From NCBI GenBank assembly GCA_026686845.1, contig JAIVEN010000008.1:38754501-38818500 (forward strand): 64,000 bases of DNA, in the 5' to 3' direction. The notes under the pieces are model-generated. The model did not search any database, was not told where the DNA came from, and saw only the letters and a list, made by a program, of their open reading frames with translations. Below are positions 34,207 through 46,769 of this stretch, in pieces. The position numbers were made by a program, and so were the translations under genes. Every line of letters begins with the position of its first letter. The first letter of the stretch is position 1. The DNA comes from Adenanthera pavonina (taxonomy: Eukaryota; Streptophyta; Magnoliopsida; Fabales; Fabaceae).

Positions 34207-36050
34207 ATTGGAGTTTCAATTAGAGAAGAGGCAAGCTTAAACATGATACGCTTTAACTTGAGATAGTAGAGTCATTAATTATTTTTTGTCACTTTAGGAA
34301 GGGACACGTGCGGTTATTAGATTTGAGTTAGATTAGTTACCAAACCTACAACAAGTAATATCAACAGACCAATCCATATTTGATTTGAGTTTAAATTGAA
34401 ATTTTAATTTTAATATTATTAAAAGAGTAATTTATTAAGACTCTCTTTTGGCCGAAAATTTATTAGACTAACATTTCATTCTAACTCATATTCCTTTTTT
34501 TTTGTTATGTAAGGATAACAAAAATAAATTAAAGTATATTTTATAGGTCAGGAAAGAAAAAGGGAAACTTTCCGTGGTTAAACAAAAATTATAAGTTCTT
34601 GAAAAGTTAGACTTTTTTCTTTTTTGCCAATTGGAAGGTTGGATTTAACTCACAGAAATTAGATTTTTCCCCTCTTGCGATGCGCAGGATGAACAAAATC
34701 ATAGTATTGTTAGTATAGATATAGTTATATTTAAATGCATAAATATCATAATAAAAACAATGTTGTTATTAGTAATAAATTGCATGATATTAGTTTTCTA
34801 TGAAAATTTGGACCTTAACTTATTGAGGATTTTTTTTTTACCAATGATATAAACTAATAATATTAATTTGATGATATAAAGTTACAAAGTATTTTTTCTG
34901 TTTATGTTTAATTAATAAGATCGCCGGATACATATGATATTCAAATTTTTTTTTTGCTTGTAATAATAGTTTACATAAATAGAGTAAGTGTGCATGTAGT
35001 ATTGGTTAATTGATATGTTTGCATAATAATTAGAGTAAGTGTTCTCGAGGATGTTGAATATGAGAACCGTTCTTTTATGATATGTTGCATCTAAACTTTA
35101 CAAAACATATTTGGACAAATGTATTTAAGATATACATGTATATATATATATATATATAAATCTTATCAAATAACTTTAGCCAACAACAAACTCACCTATA
35201 TAATCCCTCCCAAAACAAATTTTTCTGAACAAATTTTAAATTTAACATTTGCCCAAAAGTAAAAAAATATTTTTGGGTTTTGCTTTCCCATAGTTTTTCC
35301 ATTTTAACAAATGCTAACCAATTTGACCCATAATCCCATGATCATAGCCAACTTATTCATGGGAATTTGGCCTAAAAAAAAAAAAAGAGTATGGACAGTT
35401 TACCAATTTCTTTTTTTTTTTTAATTAAAAAAGTTTACATTTGTCACATATAGCACGTAAAAAACAATAGAGAAATACCAATTTTGTATAGTATACATTT
35501 GGTATATAAATTTTTAGAATTGAAATAGGAAAAAAAATATGCCAGAGTGACCATTTTTTATATAAACGATATTAAAAAGCAATATTGAGTAATAATCATA
35601 AACAATATTAAAATATACAATTGCTCAAAATATTTTGGGATTTTGCACTCCCCCATTTTCTTGCTGAGAAATGACAACTAATTTAACCCATAATCCTATC
35701 ATTCATCAATAGCTCATTTAACAATTTATTTAAAAAAATAAAATATGAAGAGAAACACCAGGTTCTTACATAAGACATTTGACATAGCTCTCTAATTAAC
35801 TTGCTTTGTTAATGTGACCATAAATTTAGCTTCCTCAAGCGCAAAATTTCCATGAAACCACTAACTTAGCTTTCAATTCAATTTAGGATAGGAGTTTCTT
35901 GTATTCGATAAGCTTCCTCAAGAACAAAATTTCCAAAAGAGACTTTTGAACAATGCATTCCAACTGTTTCTATTTCTTTTCCAGTTCTCTCCAAAATTCA
36001 ACCTTTTCCTCCCACTTTTGCAACTTCGCTCTCATGGCCAACTATCAAAA
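34207..36050. other. Intergenic, AT-rich, no gene seen
   Basis: A (TA)n run is at about 35138-35158. Nothing else is recognisable. Confidence 0.5.
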
Positions 36051-36054
36051 AACA

Positions 36055-36440
36055 GCAGCGAGTTGTATGGAACTCACAAGGCAACTGGGTCACAAGTTTT
36101 GAACGTGAACTTGATTTCATGCCTAGTACTATATATAGTTAAATTAGTTGCAATTAAAACGGGTCTTCGTATGAGCAACGAAAGCTGATGGAAAAATATC
36201 ATGCTATATATATTCTGATTCCTTGGAGGCTCTTAACTTGATATATGGAGAGAGAGCAACCAACAGCATCCTCTTTACCCTGAGATACAGGAAGTTCAAC
36301 AATTTTTATACCAGGATTGGAACGTCCAGTTGCACTATGCTAGTGGAGACATACTTAAAGCAGCTGACCAGATGGCCAAGCATACTCACAACAATGGAGA
36401 GGTTATCACCTTCTCGGAGGAAGCTCCGCCTGATATGCAC
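36055..36440 (+). pseudogene. RNase H-like domain relic of a LINE-type retroelement
   Basis: Three frames carry pieces of one plant RNase H-like domain in the right order: VVWNSQGNWVTSF at about 36064, then YSDSLEALNLIYGE at about 36210, then PEIQEVQQFLYQDWNVQLHY and ILKAADQMAK at about 36280-36380. The last includes the late Asp that marks the end of the fold. Frameshifts and stops separate the pieces. No reverse transcriptase is next to it. This is an inactive fragment. Confidence 0.6.
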
Positions 36441-36540
36441 AAAACTCTTACTTTACACAGCTGGTTCTTTGAAGCTGCTTCTACCTTTTGGATTATACCT
36501 ACTATAATAAAAAATTATCATAAGAATTACCAATCATGAT

Positions 36541-38330
36541 TTGTAGAGGGCATTATCATAAGAATTACCCCATGATACTTACTAAAAAAACAAAAACTGC
36601 ATTTAGCACAGACTTCAACCCAATAACTAACAATTTATCATCAAAAGTCAGTTCTCAAAATTCACTTCTATGCAACACCAAAAATCCAGTAAAATGATAA
36701 AAGTAATTTCCAATAATGGTCCAAATAATACAATGTGATTATAAGCAGAATTATATATTTATACTTTGCATGGGAATAAGCAAAACACCATTAGAGATAT
36801 TTATTTCTTTTCATATAGAAATGGTTTCCACTTCGTAGCCAATAGAGAGATTATTCTTGGACAAAGGTAAGGATACTTTTCATAGTGATTGCTTCAGCCT
36901 TCCTACCATATCTGTCACATATGATGCATCCCATATGTGCTGTATCCCATCATATGTAATCTGTCACAATGCAGTAGCCTACATATATACCAGCAATTTG
37001 TTGAATAATGCCAGTATCAGGCAATTAACCAACAAACTGATTCTTAAAATTCTTTCCTAGTAAAATAGTTAAAGTTGAATATTGAGCAATTAATTAAATT
37101 AAATAACTATTCTTTAATATTGTTAATCAATCTCCAAGATGAAAATTAGCAATAAATAAATAAATAAATAAAAGAAATCATATTACAGAATCATATAAGC
37201 ATTGAACATGTTGACTACTTTTATTAGAAAAGCTTACCATGACTCAAAATCATCTAGACATGGCTGTACCAAAATTTCAAATTATTATTGAAGCTGTACA
37301 AATCACACACTATTGCTACAAGAATACTCAGTAATTGCTTGGAATACTTTCTATTTCCCAAGAAAAATCTAGGACATTTTACTTTTCTAATGTTTTATAA
37401 TATTTAAAAAAAAAATACTTTCAATTTTTAATCCATTTTTAATAAAAATGGTATTTATATCTGTAACGTTAAAACATAGTATATTTATTTAAAAAATAAT
37501 TTCAATTTCCCAAGAAATAAAAATAAAACAACAAAAACATGCATAAATTTTCTTGGAAGTTAACTTCTCCCAAAACTTCCTAGAAATATGTCAAGCTACC
37601 CCAACTATCATAGTTAATTGTAATTGGTTTGTGGTGAATTTATTCATCCATCTAGATAATATTTTTAATGTATTACTCCCTCTTTGTTATTTTGAATATC
37701 ATTTACTCCCTTCATCTCATATTATAAGATAAAAAGTGAGATTTTATTTTGTTCTATATTTAAGATAACATGGTTTTATTTGTCAATTTTATTCCTCATT
37801 AATATAATGTATAATATTATCAATTGTGTTGATTAATGATATTTAATAAGAGTAAAATACAAAATTTTTTATTTTTTAAGAATATAAGAATATTATACAC
37901 TTTTTTTTAAAATGCATGAAATCCCATTTATTACCTTATAATGTGAGACATGGAGTAAAAATTTACACACAGATTAATAAATATAATTAATACTCCTTCC
38001 GATTCAAAATATAAGTCATATTTCAAAAAAAAAAATTTATTCAAAACATAAGTTCCATTTAGGAATTTCTATGATATTAAATATTTTTTCTATTTTAAAT
38101 GTAAGAGAGATAATAGACTTTAAATGCAATGTATTAAATAAAGATACTATCATGTATGTAACTTAGAAAAGTTCCATGTGACGTGAAAATTAAATTAGGT
38201 TAAGGAGTGAAAAATTCTACATTGACTTGAAAGTTTTCTATATTATCTTGAAAATTTTCTATCTCACCTTGGAAATTCTATAGTATGGGAAAAAATTTTA
38301 CATTTGGCGTGCATAATATTTGGTCCAGAA
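36541..38330. other. Intergenic, no gene seen
   Basis: AT-rich. An (AAAT)n run lies at 37150-37174, and a small direct repeat of ttatcataagaattac lies at about 36510 and 36553. Confidence 0.5.
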
Positions 38331-38905
38331 AGCTTCTTCTTAGTTATTTTTTAATATTGGTCAACTGGTTTTTTGGAACTAATTGATCGGTGGGGTGTAA
38401 AATATTTGGCCAACTAGCTGACTGATTTTCTTGCAACAAATTGATCAATGTGGTGTATAAAATTTGGTCAACCAGCAGAATGCTACTTCTTGGTTATTTT
38501 TTACCTTTGATCGACTAATTTTTTCGAACATCACCTAAAAGAAACACCATGAAGACTAAATACACAGCCCAAAAGAAACACCATGTAGAATAAATCAAAT
38601 AGACTAAATACAGAGTTTTTGGAATCTCTCAAAGGCATTTTTGTCACTTTAATCCCAAATTTGCTTGGTCCTTCAATGGAAATGTGTGTGAAAACCCCTT
38701 GGTACCATTTCCCAAATAATTTCATTTTCTGGTCATTTATTCCCAATTCTCCCCCTTTTTTAAAAAAAGAAGGGATCTAAAACCAAGATCCTTAAAATTT
38801 TTTTTTAACTTTGAGGATCTTGATTTACTCTAAACCAAGATTCTTTTGTATTTTTTTTTTAAAATGGGATCTTGGTTTATATTAAACCGAGATCCATATT
38901 TCATT
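38330..38905. repeat. Short degenerate repeats (two sets)
   Basis: 38335-38525 holds about three diverged units of roughly 70 bp around ttggtcaact...aattgatc...gtgtaaaat. 38765-38905 has copies of ggatcttggttt and its inverse aaaccaagatcc in both orientations, able to form hairpins. No gene is seen. Confidence 0.5.
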
Positions 38906-39993
38906 CAAACTTTTTGTAAAATACTTATATCTCATTCTTCAAGAAATCTAAATCCTTTATAAGTAAAAAGTATCTCAGTTTCTGTTAGATTGCAGTAAAC
39001 TATTTACTGGCATTTACTGCAATACCAAGCTTCTATTGGGGACAAGTGGTCCAAGGCCTGCCTTGAACTGAAATTCTGGTATGCATGACTCGGATTCGGA
39101 ACGGGATCATTTCGCAGAGATTCTAGCCATACCCATTGGCAGTAACAATATATGACACAAATAATAAATTAAGCAAAAGTGGAGATTTTTTTTTAACTAA
39201 TACTTTAATGTGAGAGATTTGACAGAGTTGTTTTACGTTAGTTGTTGATAACCTGATGCAATCCTTCTTTCTTGTCCAAGCCTGGGGCCGGCTATGACAA
39301 CACAAATGGAGTAAAAAGTGGTATAGATATATGCAAATAAGGTCGTTAGAGGCACCAATGATAATAGTGGAATAGATGATTTTTTTTAGCACTAGAAAAT
39401 GGTTGTTATAGTTCTTGCTGGTACTTTAATGACCCTTTTCAGTTTGATAGAGTTCTTGAACATATAACTTGATTGAAACTTTTCATCATAAACACCCCCT
39501 TAAATAACTATATTTAAGATTTTTCTTTGACTACAAGTAAAAATTTCATTCTTAGATTCTCATGTTATTTAGCTTTTGCCTTCTAAATTTCGACAGTGCA
39601 CAAACTGTTGGCTTCTGAGGATAATACAATATTCCTTTCACGTTAGTCTTTTTGTCAAGTTGAGTAAAAATCCTGGAAAGATTAACATGCAAAGATTAAA
39701 AGTCAGACGCTAACTCATGCTGTTGCTAATTTTCGAAACTTCAGTAAGTCTAACAATCCACAAATCAAATTATTAGTTTAATTATCAGCCTATTCATCAA
39801 GCCAAACATCAAATGAACAGGTTTCTTTATTTCTTCAGCTCCTTGAAATTAGGACGAGAAATATGTGTCAAAAATGAAGCAACTCTACTCATTCTGGAGT
39901 TCCTTCATTCTTCGATCTGATGACCAATAATTAAAGAAGCGTCATAAAAGTAGTATGCAAGATGTGGCATGACAGCATTAACTACTAATTTTC
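38906..39993. other. Intergenic, no gene seen
   Basis: Somewhat less AT-rich than its surroundings. It may include the 3' region of the minus-strand gene at 39994-41268. The minus-strand open frame at 39123-39392 has no support. Confidence 0.45.
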
Positions 39994-41268
39994 TCAAAGG
40001 CTAATACCGTGCACGAAGTACCTGTTTCCTCTGTACCTGAGCATCCTATCTTCTGCTCCAACACACCATATGTGGCCTTCCAGATCCAAGTTTCCCTTCA
40101 TCTTAGCCGTTTCCCACACAAACTTGAATACTCCAAGTGCCTGGTCAAGCTGCTTCACCCCACGGCCAACCATTTTTTCATCGTCTGAAGTCAAGATTCT
40201 TCCCATGGACAAGCAAAACCTATCTTTACTTCCATTTTCATAAACCCCACCACGTATATCCACTACAATATCTGAAACTCTTCTGTATAGGTAGTATAAC
40301 AATAGAGTGAACAAACACCTTGATGAGTGTCCCAATGTCTTTGTCAGCTTCTTCTGCACTAGGTTTTCTTGATGTCTAGCTTCCTTGTATCCAATACTAT
40401 TGCCCACTATAACATCCTTGATTTGAGAAAGACCCTCCTTCATTGCCTCAAGCTTAGTCACATGCAACTTAAACATAGTTTCAGCTCTGAAACATTCAAT
40501 TAGATCATTGAACATCTCGAGAATATCTTCTCATTTTTGGGGATCAGAAGGATCAAAGGCTTTAGAAGGTGTGAGTTTCATCCATGAAGCAGTGTCAGGG
40601 TCGGAGGAAATTGCAGTTTCATTCAGAAATTTCAAGCAATTGTGAACAATTTGTTGACCCATTATAGCACTTTGGCTTGATCCTCGAGCTGTTAACAAAT
40701 CCAAATCAAATTTCATGCCGTTTAGAATCTCCTCAAGTGCACCTGTCCATATACGATGTTGGGTCACTTGGTGGCACACTGTAAAGCGAACCAATTTCCT
40801 CTGTTGGGCAGTGACATTGAGAAAATTGGTTACTTTAGCGAGCGAATCAACAACCATAGGCTGTCTTTCACTTGCTTTCCCGAAAGAAGAAATTGAATCT
40901 TCATGTGTTTTTTGGGTGTGTTTCACCTTTTGCTGAACCGATGGAGACCCTATAAAGGCCCGGACAAGCGACTTGAACGTACCCATCTCACGTTCGATTC
41001 TATCGTCAACAATGTGGGAATTACTGGTAACATCAACAAGCCCTCCATTAATGGCATCCACGTTTTTCAGCAAATGGGTCAGTCCTGAAATTCTCGGAAA
41101 CGCGTTCTCGTACCATTTCGAAGGCAGTACATTTTGGGAGGAAAGGGATTCTTCCAAAGAGTGATATAGCATCGAGTTCAGATGCAGAACACCAGATTTC
41201 TTGATTGCCAAATGGGTTCCACTGTAAAGTAGCTTCGAAAATTTAAAGGCCATGTTACTCCGTCTCAC
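39994..41268 (-). pseudogene. Uncharacterised plant protein, single exon, one in-frame stop
   Basis: One minus-strand frame runs from ATG 41268 to a stop at 39994 and is interrupted only by TGA at 40533-40531. There are 245 codons before it and 178 after, 424 in all. Base composition is clearly more balanced than the surroundings, and both halves look like real protein. The first part (residues 1-245) is mainly helical with no signal peptide. The second part ends in a conserved-looking block with VDIRGGVYENGSK, WETAKMKGNLDLEGHIWCVG and RGNRYFVHG. I do not recognise the family and assign no function. The TGA could be a recent CGA-to-TGA nonsense mutation, an error, or a boundary I misread. The lack of introns also allows a retrocopy, though no poly-A tail is visible. 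A downstream ATG at 40515 could restart the C-terminal part. Confidence 0.6.
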
Positions 41269-41799
41269 GAGATTGATATATTTCCCTATACGGCTTGTCT
41301 AATTTCTCCGTATTCAGAGATTCAACTTCGTTGTGGCATTTAAGCAAACAGATGGAATGCACTTCCTTTTACAACCTTGAAGAGGTCTCAACTAAATGAC
41401 CATGACTTTTGGGGAATCGAAATGCTCTACGGCTCTGGCTTTTCTCTCTCAGCTCAGCCCAGATACTAGGGCAAGAAAGCTTAGTTCTTTTGAAGCATTA
41501 AACTGAGTGCTTCGAGGTTGCAGTGCTAGCCATCCATATCAAGACCTGATTGGAAGAATTGGAGGCATCATGCGAAGGATTGGTACGTCACGATTGCCCA
41601 TGCAAATCGGGAACCACTCGCAGGCGCACTCCGCTCCGCTTTTGAGTATGGAGGGTCTATAGTCTATAGACTTCTTACGTGGTCTATTGACCTTGTTCCT
41701 ACATCTACCTCTTAGGTGACGGGGACGAAGAAGAAGTAGCAACCCACAAGCCTCGTGCCATTAGCAGGGTTTTTTTTTTTTTTTCTCAATTAGGGTTTT
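41269..41799. other. Upstream region of the minus-strand gene, no other gene seen
   Basis: Relatively GC-rich (to about 41745), consistent with promoter and leader of the gene at 39994-41268. The 67-codon minus-strand frame at 41539-41742 has no family support. Confidence 0.4.
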
Positions 41800-42160
41800 A
41801 GATGTGTTTGGATTAGATTATGTATAAGTGATTATAAGGATAAGTAATTATTCATAAATAGTTATGTCAAAAGTGATTTGTGTTTGAATATTTTTACCTT
41901 ATAAGTGATTTTGAGAAAAGAAATGTGTTTGTATATTGTGATTTAAGTGATTATTGGGTGGATAATGAGAAGGAAAAATGAAATAAGTGATTATGGGAGA
42001 ATAAGTGATTATCATAAGCTGAAAAAATTAACTTCTTCCATAAGTACTTATTTGAGACATAAGTACTTATTGAAAAACTATTTCTGTTTGGCAACTCCAC
42101 CACATAAGCACTTATAAACTCTATAAGTGCTTAAATTAAGCTATCCAAACATGCTATTAA
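41800..42160. mobile_element. MITE-like element
   Basis: The left end has tgtttggattagattatg and the right end taagctatccaaaca, an inverted pair with a shared tgtttggat core. The interior repeats aagtgatta and ataagtactta motifs in both orientations. There is no coding potential and the target duplication is unclear. Confidence 0.5.
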
Positions 42161-42994
42161 CCTTTTCTATACATTGGCGTGAAATTTACAAAAATATTGT
42201 ACGAAAAAAAAATTGGCATTTGGCATCCCTTACAATTAATATATCATTATATAAAGTATTGTTATTTTATTTTTTGCTTATGATTTATTGGCATAGTTAT
42301 TATGTTTTTAATTTCGTATAATTTTTTAAAAAATTGAAATTCTAATGGAAATTGAGGCTATTAGTTGCTAAAAACAAAATTCATAATTTTTTTTATTCAC
42401 GTTCTCACACATAATTGACAACTAGAATTAGTGAACTACATCCTATGTGTTGTATATTGCTGAGATATCAAGAAAACCCGGAAATATAGTAAACGTATAG
42501 TAATTTTTTGTTATGTTTATATATATATATAATGAACATAATATAATGATGTATTCATTTCTTCAAAAATACGAAGACTCTTAAAGAGCATGCTAAAACA
42601 CTGCAATAAAAAGAGGAATACATTTATATGAATGAAATAATTTTCCATTTAATTTTTATATCGGATTGTGTTCTTTATTTAGTTTCTCACAAGTGAATAC
42701 CATCTAGTTTAATCCATTGCAAATGAGATATATTATTTTTTATCAATAAGTTTTAGTACAGTTAATAAATAGATGGATCTCTTAAATATATTATTCAGGG
42801 TTCAATTGTTACTTGCATGTATGGAAAATATCTTATTAGGAGAAATAAAACCTGCTTGAATAATCTCTATATTTTGAAAGAATTAATTTTTCACCATCAG
42901 CTATGAGATGCCCTTATTGCACACAAAATAGAAATGTTTTTTTCATACAAATGAAATATTTATTAATGATATTTTTATCACTCTATTATAAAAT

Positions 42995-43390
42995 AATGGT
43001 GAAATTGATGAAGATATTATATATATAATACAAGTTAGGTCATTGAAGTGGAGAAATTTTTAGGAGTTATTTATGATTGCAAAGTGTATACTAAGTTTAA
43101 AGGAAATTTTATCAAACTGTTATAAGACCAGCGATATTATATGATAGTGAATGTTAGGCTTGAAAATGTCAAAAAAAGTATAAGATGGAGTAGCAAAAAT
43201 GGAAATGTTAAGGTGGATGTGTGATTATATAAGAATGAATAAGATAAGAAATAATTATATATGAGAAAAAGTTGAAGTAACACTTATCGAGAAGAAAATG
43301 ATAGAAAATTATTTAAAGTGGTTTGATCTTGTATAAAGAAGATGATTAAAGAAGTCTAGGAGAAAGGTTATAAATGAGATTTCTTGATAA
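42995..43390 (+). pseudogene. LINE reverse-transcriptase C-terminal relic
   Basis: Successive frames carry, in order, NGEIDED...VRSLKWRNF, GVIYDCKVYTKFKGNF, QTVIRPAILYDSEC, VAKMEMLRWMCDYIRMNKIRNNYI and EKVEVTLIEKKMIENYLKWF. This is the well-known C-terminal end of plant non-LTR reverse transcriptases (RPA..YG.ECWA, MRMLRWM, RWFGHV blocks). At least two frameshifts and several stops are present. Its 3' end lies only about 80 bp from the left edge of the second segmental block. Confidence 0.78.
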
Positions 43391-43470
43391 ATAATTTATC
43401 TGAAAAAATAATTTTTTATAGGGTTGAGTGATGCCGTATGATTCATGTAACTAACCTCACTTTATGGGAT

Positions 43471-44363
43471 AAAACCTACTCAGTTATTCAGATATCGTTA
43501 AGTTTTTCTCAAACTGAGTTTTTATAAAATTTAGGTTGTCAAGATAACCTCCCAAGGTTATGTGGATAACCTATTTAGTTGAAGAAGGACCATGAGTTCT
43601 GTAACATAGATTATGCGGATAATGTTACTACGTTATGTGGATAATCTCTTTATCTGAGGAAAGTCCAATGGCACTGAATCATAGGTTATGCGGATAACCT
43701 TCCTAAGTCATGCGGATAACCTATTTAATCGAGGAAAATTCAAGTGCTCTGTCACACACTTTACGCGGATAATCTCCCTAGGTTATGCGAATAACGGACT
43801 GCACAGTGCAAGTGACCTCCACTGTTCACTCCCTTATGCGATAAGATAACCACCTTATCAGGATAACCTTTTGTACAGACCTGAGTACATGATGTACAAT
43901 TATGTTATGCGGATAACCTCAACCCCTTTTCATGAAATAGAAGGAGGGACACTTAGAAAAGCTTTGAGATTGAGAATTTATCTTGATAACCTTCACTAAT
44001 TATGTGCATAAGGTAGGCCTTTTCATGAAAACAAGATGAGAACACTTAGAAATAATTTTGAAATTGAAACTTTATCCTCATAACTTTCAAGCATTATGTA
44101 CATAAGGTAACTCTTTTCATGAAAAAATTTTTGAAATCATGAACTAATAATTAATTATTGAAATATATATCTCATTTAATATTGGGTGAAGTAAAATTCA
44201 AAGCTTAACTACCTTCTTTTACAAATGGATTTCTAAAATATAAAAAACAAATTTTCAACCTTCACGAAATTCTAACTTTATTCTTCATATAACTTGTATT
44301 CCTTTGATATTAGATTTCTAAGCTCAATATTGTTTAAAATCATCAAAACCATCTGAATTAACA
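43471..44363 (-). mobile_element. Truncated LTR (copy 2)
   Basis: Equals 3853-4745 with a few differences and keeps the TGTTAATTCAG start at 44363. The 806 bp that make up the rest of the LTR in copy 1 are missing at the duplication edge. Confidence 0.75.
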
Positions 44364-44610
44364 TTCTCCCCTTTTTTAATGATGACAAAACAACTTTAAA
44401 GGTTTCATTAGTGCTTGAGTTTGCATAAAGCTCCCCCTCAATATATGCATAGATTTAATAAAGTCAAATAATTCAGTAAAACCATCTGAATTAACATTCT
44501 CCCCTTTTTTGATGATGACAAAACAACTTTAAAGGTTTCATTAGTGCTTGGGTTTGCATAAAGCTCCCCCTCAATATATGCATAGATTTAATAAAGTCAA
44601 ATAATTCAGT
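44345..44610. repeat. 133-bp tandem duplication across the LTR/polypurine-tract junction
   Basis: Unit 1 is 44345-44477 and unit 2 is 44478-44610, each starting aaaaccatctgaattaacat. Copy 1 (4727-4859) has a single unit, so this arose after the segmental duplication. It duplicates the LTR boundary (44363 and 44496). Confidence 0.9.
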
Positions 44611-44824
44611 GCACATATTTTCAGAGGTAAGAATAAGGTAGAGTAAACCAAGAGTGAACAATGATCACACAAAGGCATTTATAGTATTATAGATTATCAT
44701 TACAATATAGAGGGATTACATGCACAATCAGCAACATAAAAACAACTGAAGAAAACATACAAGCGAACAAAAAAACAATGACAAGTCCAATTAAGTCTTT
44801 TTCTTGGATGGGGTGGTGGACTTT

Positions 44825-45400
44825 TTCTTTTTCTTAGTTTTCTTCTTCTTCTTTTTTTCTTTCTTTCTTCTCTTTTTCTTCCTTTTCTTTATCTTCTTTC
44901 TCCCCCTTTTTGTCATCAGCAAATGGAGGGAATTGAACTGCTTTAGCATCTATCCGAGCTATGTCCTGATCAAGTTTAGTCTTCCATTCCCTAATTCTTT
45001 GAAGTCTTTCATCTAGAGAAAGAGGAAATGTGGAAGAAGAAGCTGGAATTGAGGACATAGAGATAGGCTGGAGTGGCGCATCAGTATAAGCAGGAGGAGC
45101 AGAAAGGAATACGGGGATAAAAGGAATTTCTGGCATCACAGGAGGAGATAAGACAATAGGATGAGGAGCAGGAGAGGGATTAGGAAAAGAGGGAATGGTT
45201 ATTACTTCTTGGACAACTGCCTTAGCTAGGTAACTAATACCCTCAAAGGAAATGGGATCAGGTGGAGAAGGAAAGAGAGCATTGATTTCTTATCTACAGT
45301 GTTGGAGATAGATTTGGTGAATGAAGTTTCCTTCAAGTAAAAGAACTAAAGCTCTATCCTGATCCTGGTTAGTTTTCACTATTTGATCAAATTCTGATAA
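44825..45400 (-). pseudogene. Retroelement coding remnant (copy 2)
   Basis: Copy of 5083-5655 with the same in-frame TAA before the PPPPDP-type stretch. Further substitutions are present (for example Pro to Ser). The Lys/Glu-rich tail is kept. Confidence 0.5.
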
Positions 45401-45429
45401 CTCTTAAATTTTTACTATTTTTATTCCCT

Positions 45430-46559
45430 ATACTTAGTGGTTTTGATAATTGATTTCGGCTAATTTTGGGTTTTTAAATGATTTTCATAATTTCAGCCAA
45501 TTTTTGAATATATGAGAATTTTGGGATAATTTTTGGAAATTAAGTTTTAATTTATTTTTTTTTACTTTTATTTTCCAAATTATTCTAAAGAATTAATTAT
45601 TCCTATTTTATTCTATTTAATAATTTTTAATGTAATTATGAGTTATTAGTGCTTTAATTATAATTACAAAATGGTTAAGAATTGACTCATATAAGGGTAA
45701 AATTGTCAAAAAACTTTAGAAATTTCTTCTTAATATTTTATTTCTTTTTTTTTATTTTAAAATATAATTTTCCTCTAATTGAATTTAAACTTTATCTCAT
45801 AATTAATCTAATTTTCTTAAACTAAAATTTAATCTGCATTTATTTAACTGAGCACATAATCTATTTGTAATAATATTTTCTTGCAGGTCATGGTATATGG
45901 AGATTAAAATTTTGAAGGGACATTTTGATCATCTAACATGAGAGACTTTATGGAAAATTTATTTTCTTAAGTTTCTTATTTTTTCTTATTTTTAGTTATT
46001 TATTTATATCTAAATTTACTTTAGTGATAAAAATCACACATTTCTTGCTTCAATTCCGTGTGGCAAACCCCTCGCCTTCTTTTCTTTCTTATGCTTCGAA
46101 CCCTTCCATCCTGAAAGAAAAACAGACGCCGCCTCTTTTCTTCTTTCATCTTTTTCCTTTCGGTTTTCATTTTTTTTCTCCCTTACTTCCACCATTGTCA
46201 TCCATTCCAAGCTAAACTCTTCCATTTCTAGCTTGTTTCATCTCATTTCTTCACCTTTTTTCCTTAATTCACTATCATTTATTCCTTTCCCATCCATTTT
46301 TCTGCAGTAAAACTGACGGTAAACTCCCTCTCCCACACACAAAAATCTGTTGTATCATCTCTTCATTAATCATTGAAATAGATATCTCATTTAATATTAG
46401 ATAAAGTAAAATTCAAAACTTAATTATCTTTTTTTACAAATAAATTCCTAAAATATAATAAATAGGAAACTCCAACTTTATTCTATAACTTGTATTCCTT
46501 TGATATTGGATTTTCAAGCTCAGTATTATTTAGAATCATCAAAACCATTTTAATTAACA
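45430..46559. repeat. Dispersed repeat and second LTR fragment (copy 2)
   Basis: 45430-46355 equals 5690-6590. 46360-46559 equals the LTR fragment 6600-6805, with a small deletion near 46485. No gene is seen. Confidence 0.5.
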
Positions 46560-46769
46560 GTAGGTGGGATGTCAAAGAATTTCTTTGATCTTTCTAATTT
46601 CTATCATTTTATTCCTTGAAAAAATTATTTGATGTGTAGAATAAAATAAATTTATAATTTCAAAATATCTTTTGTAGATTTGAACAAGCTTGGCTAGTAA
46701 ACATTATTATCTTTTAAACATTACGGATGACAAGTTGTTTTTCTTCATATTTTATTTTGTATCGGTGGG

